This document shows positions 12,987 to 13,125 of a DNA stretch of 13,125 bases, one piece after another; within the stretch, counting starts at the first letter, position 1; every line of letters begins with the position of its first letter. Made by a program: the position numbers and the translations under genes. The DNA is from Benthortus sp964440495 (GTDB lineage: Archaea; Thermoproteota; Nitrososphaeria_A; Caldarchaeales; Wolframiiraptoraceae): positions 1-13,125 of the forward strand of contig CAYTSD010000036.1 of the NCBI GenBank assembly GCA_964440495.1. Reading direction: 5' to 3'. The notes beneath the pieces are model-generated. The model was not told the origin of the DNA, made no database searches, and was given only the letters and a program-made list of their open reading frames with translations.

Positions 12987-13125
12987 GTCAGGAGAAGTTC
13001 GAGATAATACTTACAACCGATAGAACTATGATGAGCAACCATCATGGGAAAGAATTCCTCGGATTCATGGCTACCGGGCCCCCCGTCGGCTTACCCGAGT
13101 CTCTCTGGATGTGGGTTGCCGCCCC
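12983..13125 (+). CDS. N-terminal part of an unassigned archaeal protein, possibly radical SAM-type
   Basis: ATG 12983 follows a perfect ribosome site GGTGAT at 12971-12976 and overlaps the previous stop as ATGA. 47 residues are visible before the window edge, opening MSQEKFEIILTTDRTMMSNH and continuing HGKEFLGFMATGPPVGLP, then a Trp-rich ESLWMWVAAP. The opening strand followed by TDRTxMSxxHG resembles what I recall at the start of some archaeal radical SAM proteins, which lie ahead of the CxxxCxxC motif; that motif would be beyond the edge and is not seen. Treat the family as a guess. The gene is real on start signal and coupling. Confidence 0.55.
   Translation, partial: MSQEKFEIILTTDRTMMSNHHGKEFLGFMATGPPVGLPESLWMWVAA

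Overview
The window looks like chromosomal DNA of a thermophilic archaeon, probably of the TACK group (an Aigarchaeota- or Bathyarchaeota-like lineage is my guess, low confidence). Reasons: a solitary 5S rRNA gene away from any 16S/23S, archaeal TATA boxes about 25-30 nt before apparently leaderless starts, frequent TTG/GTG starts, Arg codons dominated by AGG/AGA, and archaeal families such as ribose-1,5-bisphosphate isomerase and UPF0147. I see no CRISPR array, tRNA or intact insertion sequence.

Layout. 1-391: left-edge accessory piece on the minus strand, a 56-residue ribbon-helix-helix-type protein overlapping by ATGA the start of a beta-class DNA methyltransferase cut by the window edge; a tandem 10-bp repeat sits in its promoter. 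447-568: 5S rRNA. 617-2487: two-gene operon, PRPP synthetase then ribose-1,5-bisphosphate isomerase, with overlapping ends. 2519-4519 (minus): AMP-forming acetyl-CoA synthetase, divergent from 4638-5588, a TtuA/Ncs6-type tRNA thiolation enzyme. 5590-6732 (minus): site-2 protease. 6939-7700 (minus): class I aldolase of the DhnA/FBP aldolase/ADH synthase group. 7792-8886 (minus): MalK-type sugar ABC ATPase without transporter partners. 8887-9472: 586 bp with no convincing gene. 9473-11200: a plus-strand group of small archaeal genes (UPF0147, a winged-helix protein, an unknown HTH-like protein, and a membrane-anchored winged-helix protein). 11176-12505 (minus): EamA/DMT transporter preceded by an unknown 160-residue protein. 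12636 to the right edge: unknown 116-residue protein overlapping the start of another protein cut by the edge.

How the genes fit. The prs/R15P isomerase pair links PRPP synthesis to entry of nucleotide ribose into the archaeal pentose-bisphosphate (type III RuBisCO) pathway. Acetyl-CoA synthetase, the aldolase and the sugar-transport ATPase are central carbon genes, but each has its own promoter and they do not form one operon. Nothing here is a proven new system. The best leads are the RHH-methyltransferase pair with its repeat operator, the paired regulators at 10371-11200 that share a 13-bp palindrome-bearing repeat, the aldolase lacking a motif typical of its named relatives, and the unknown two-gene unit at the right edge.
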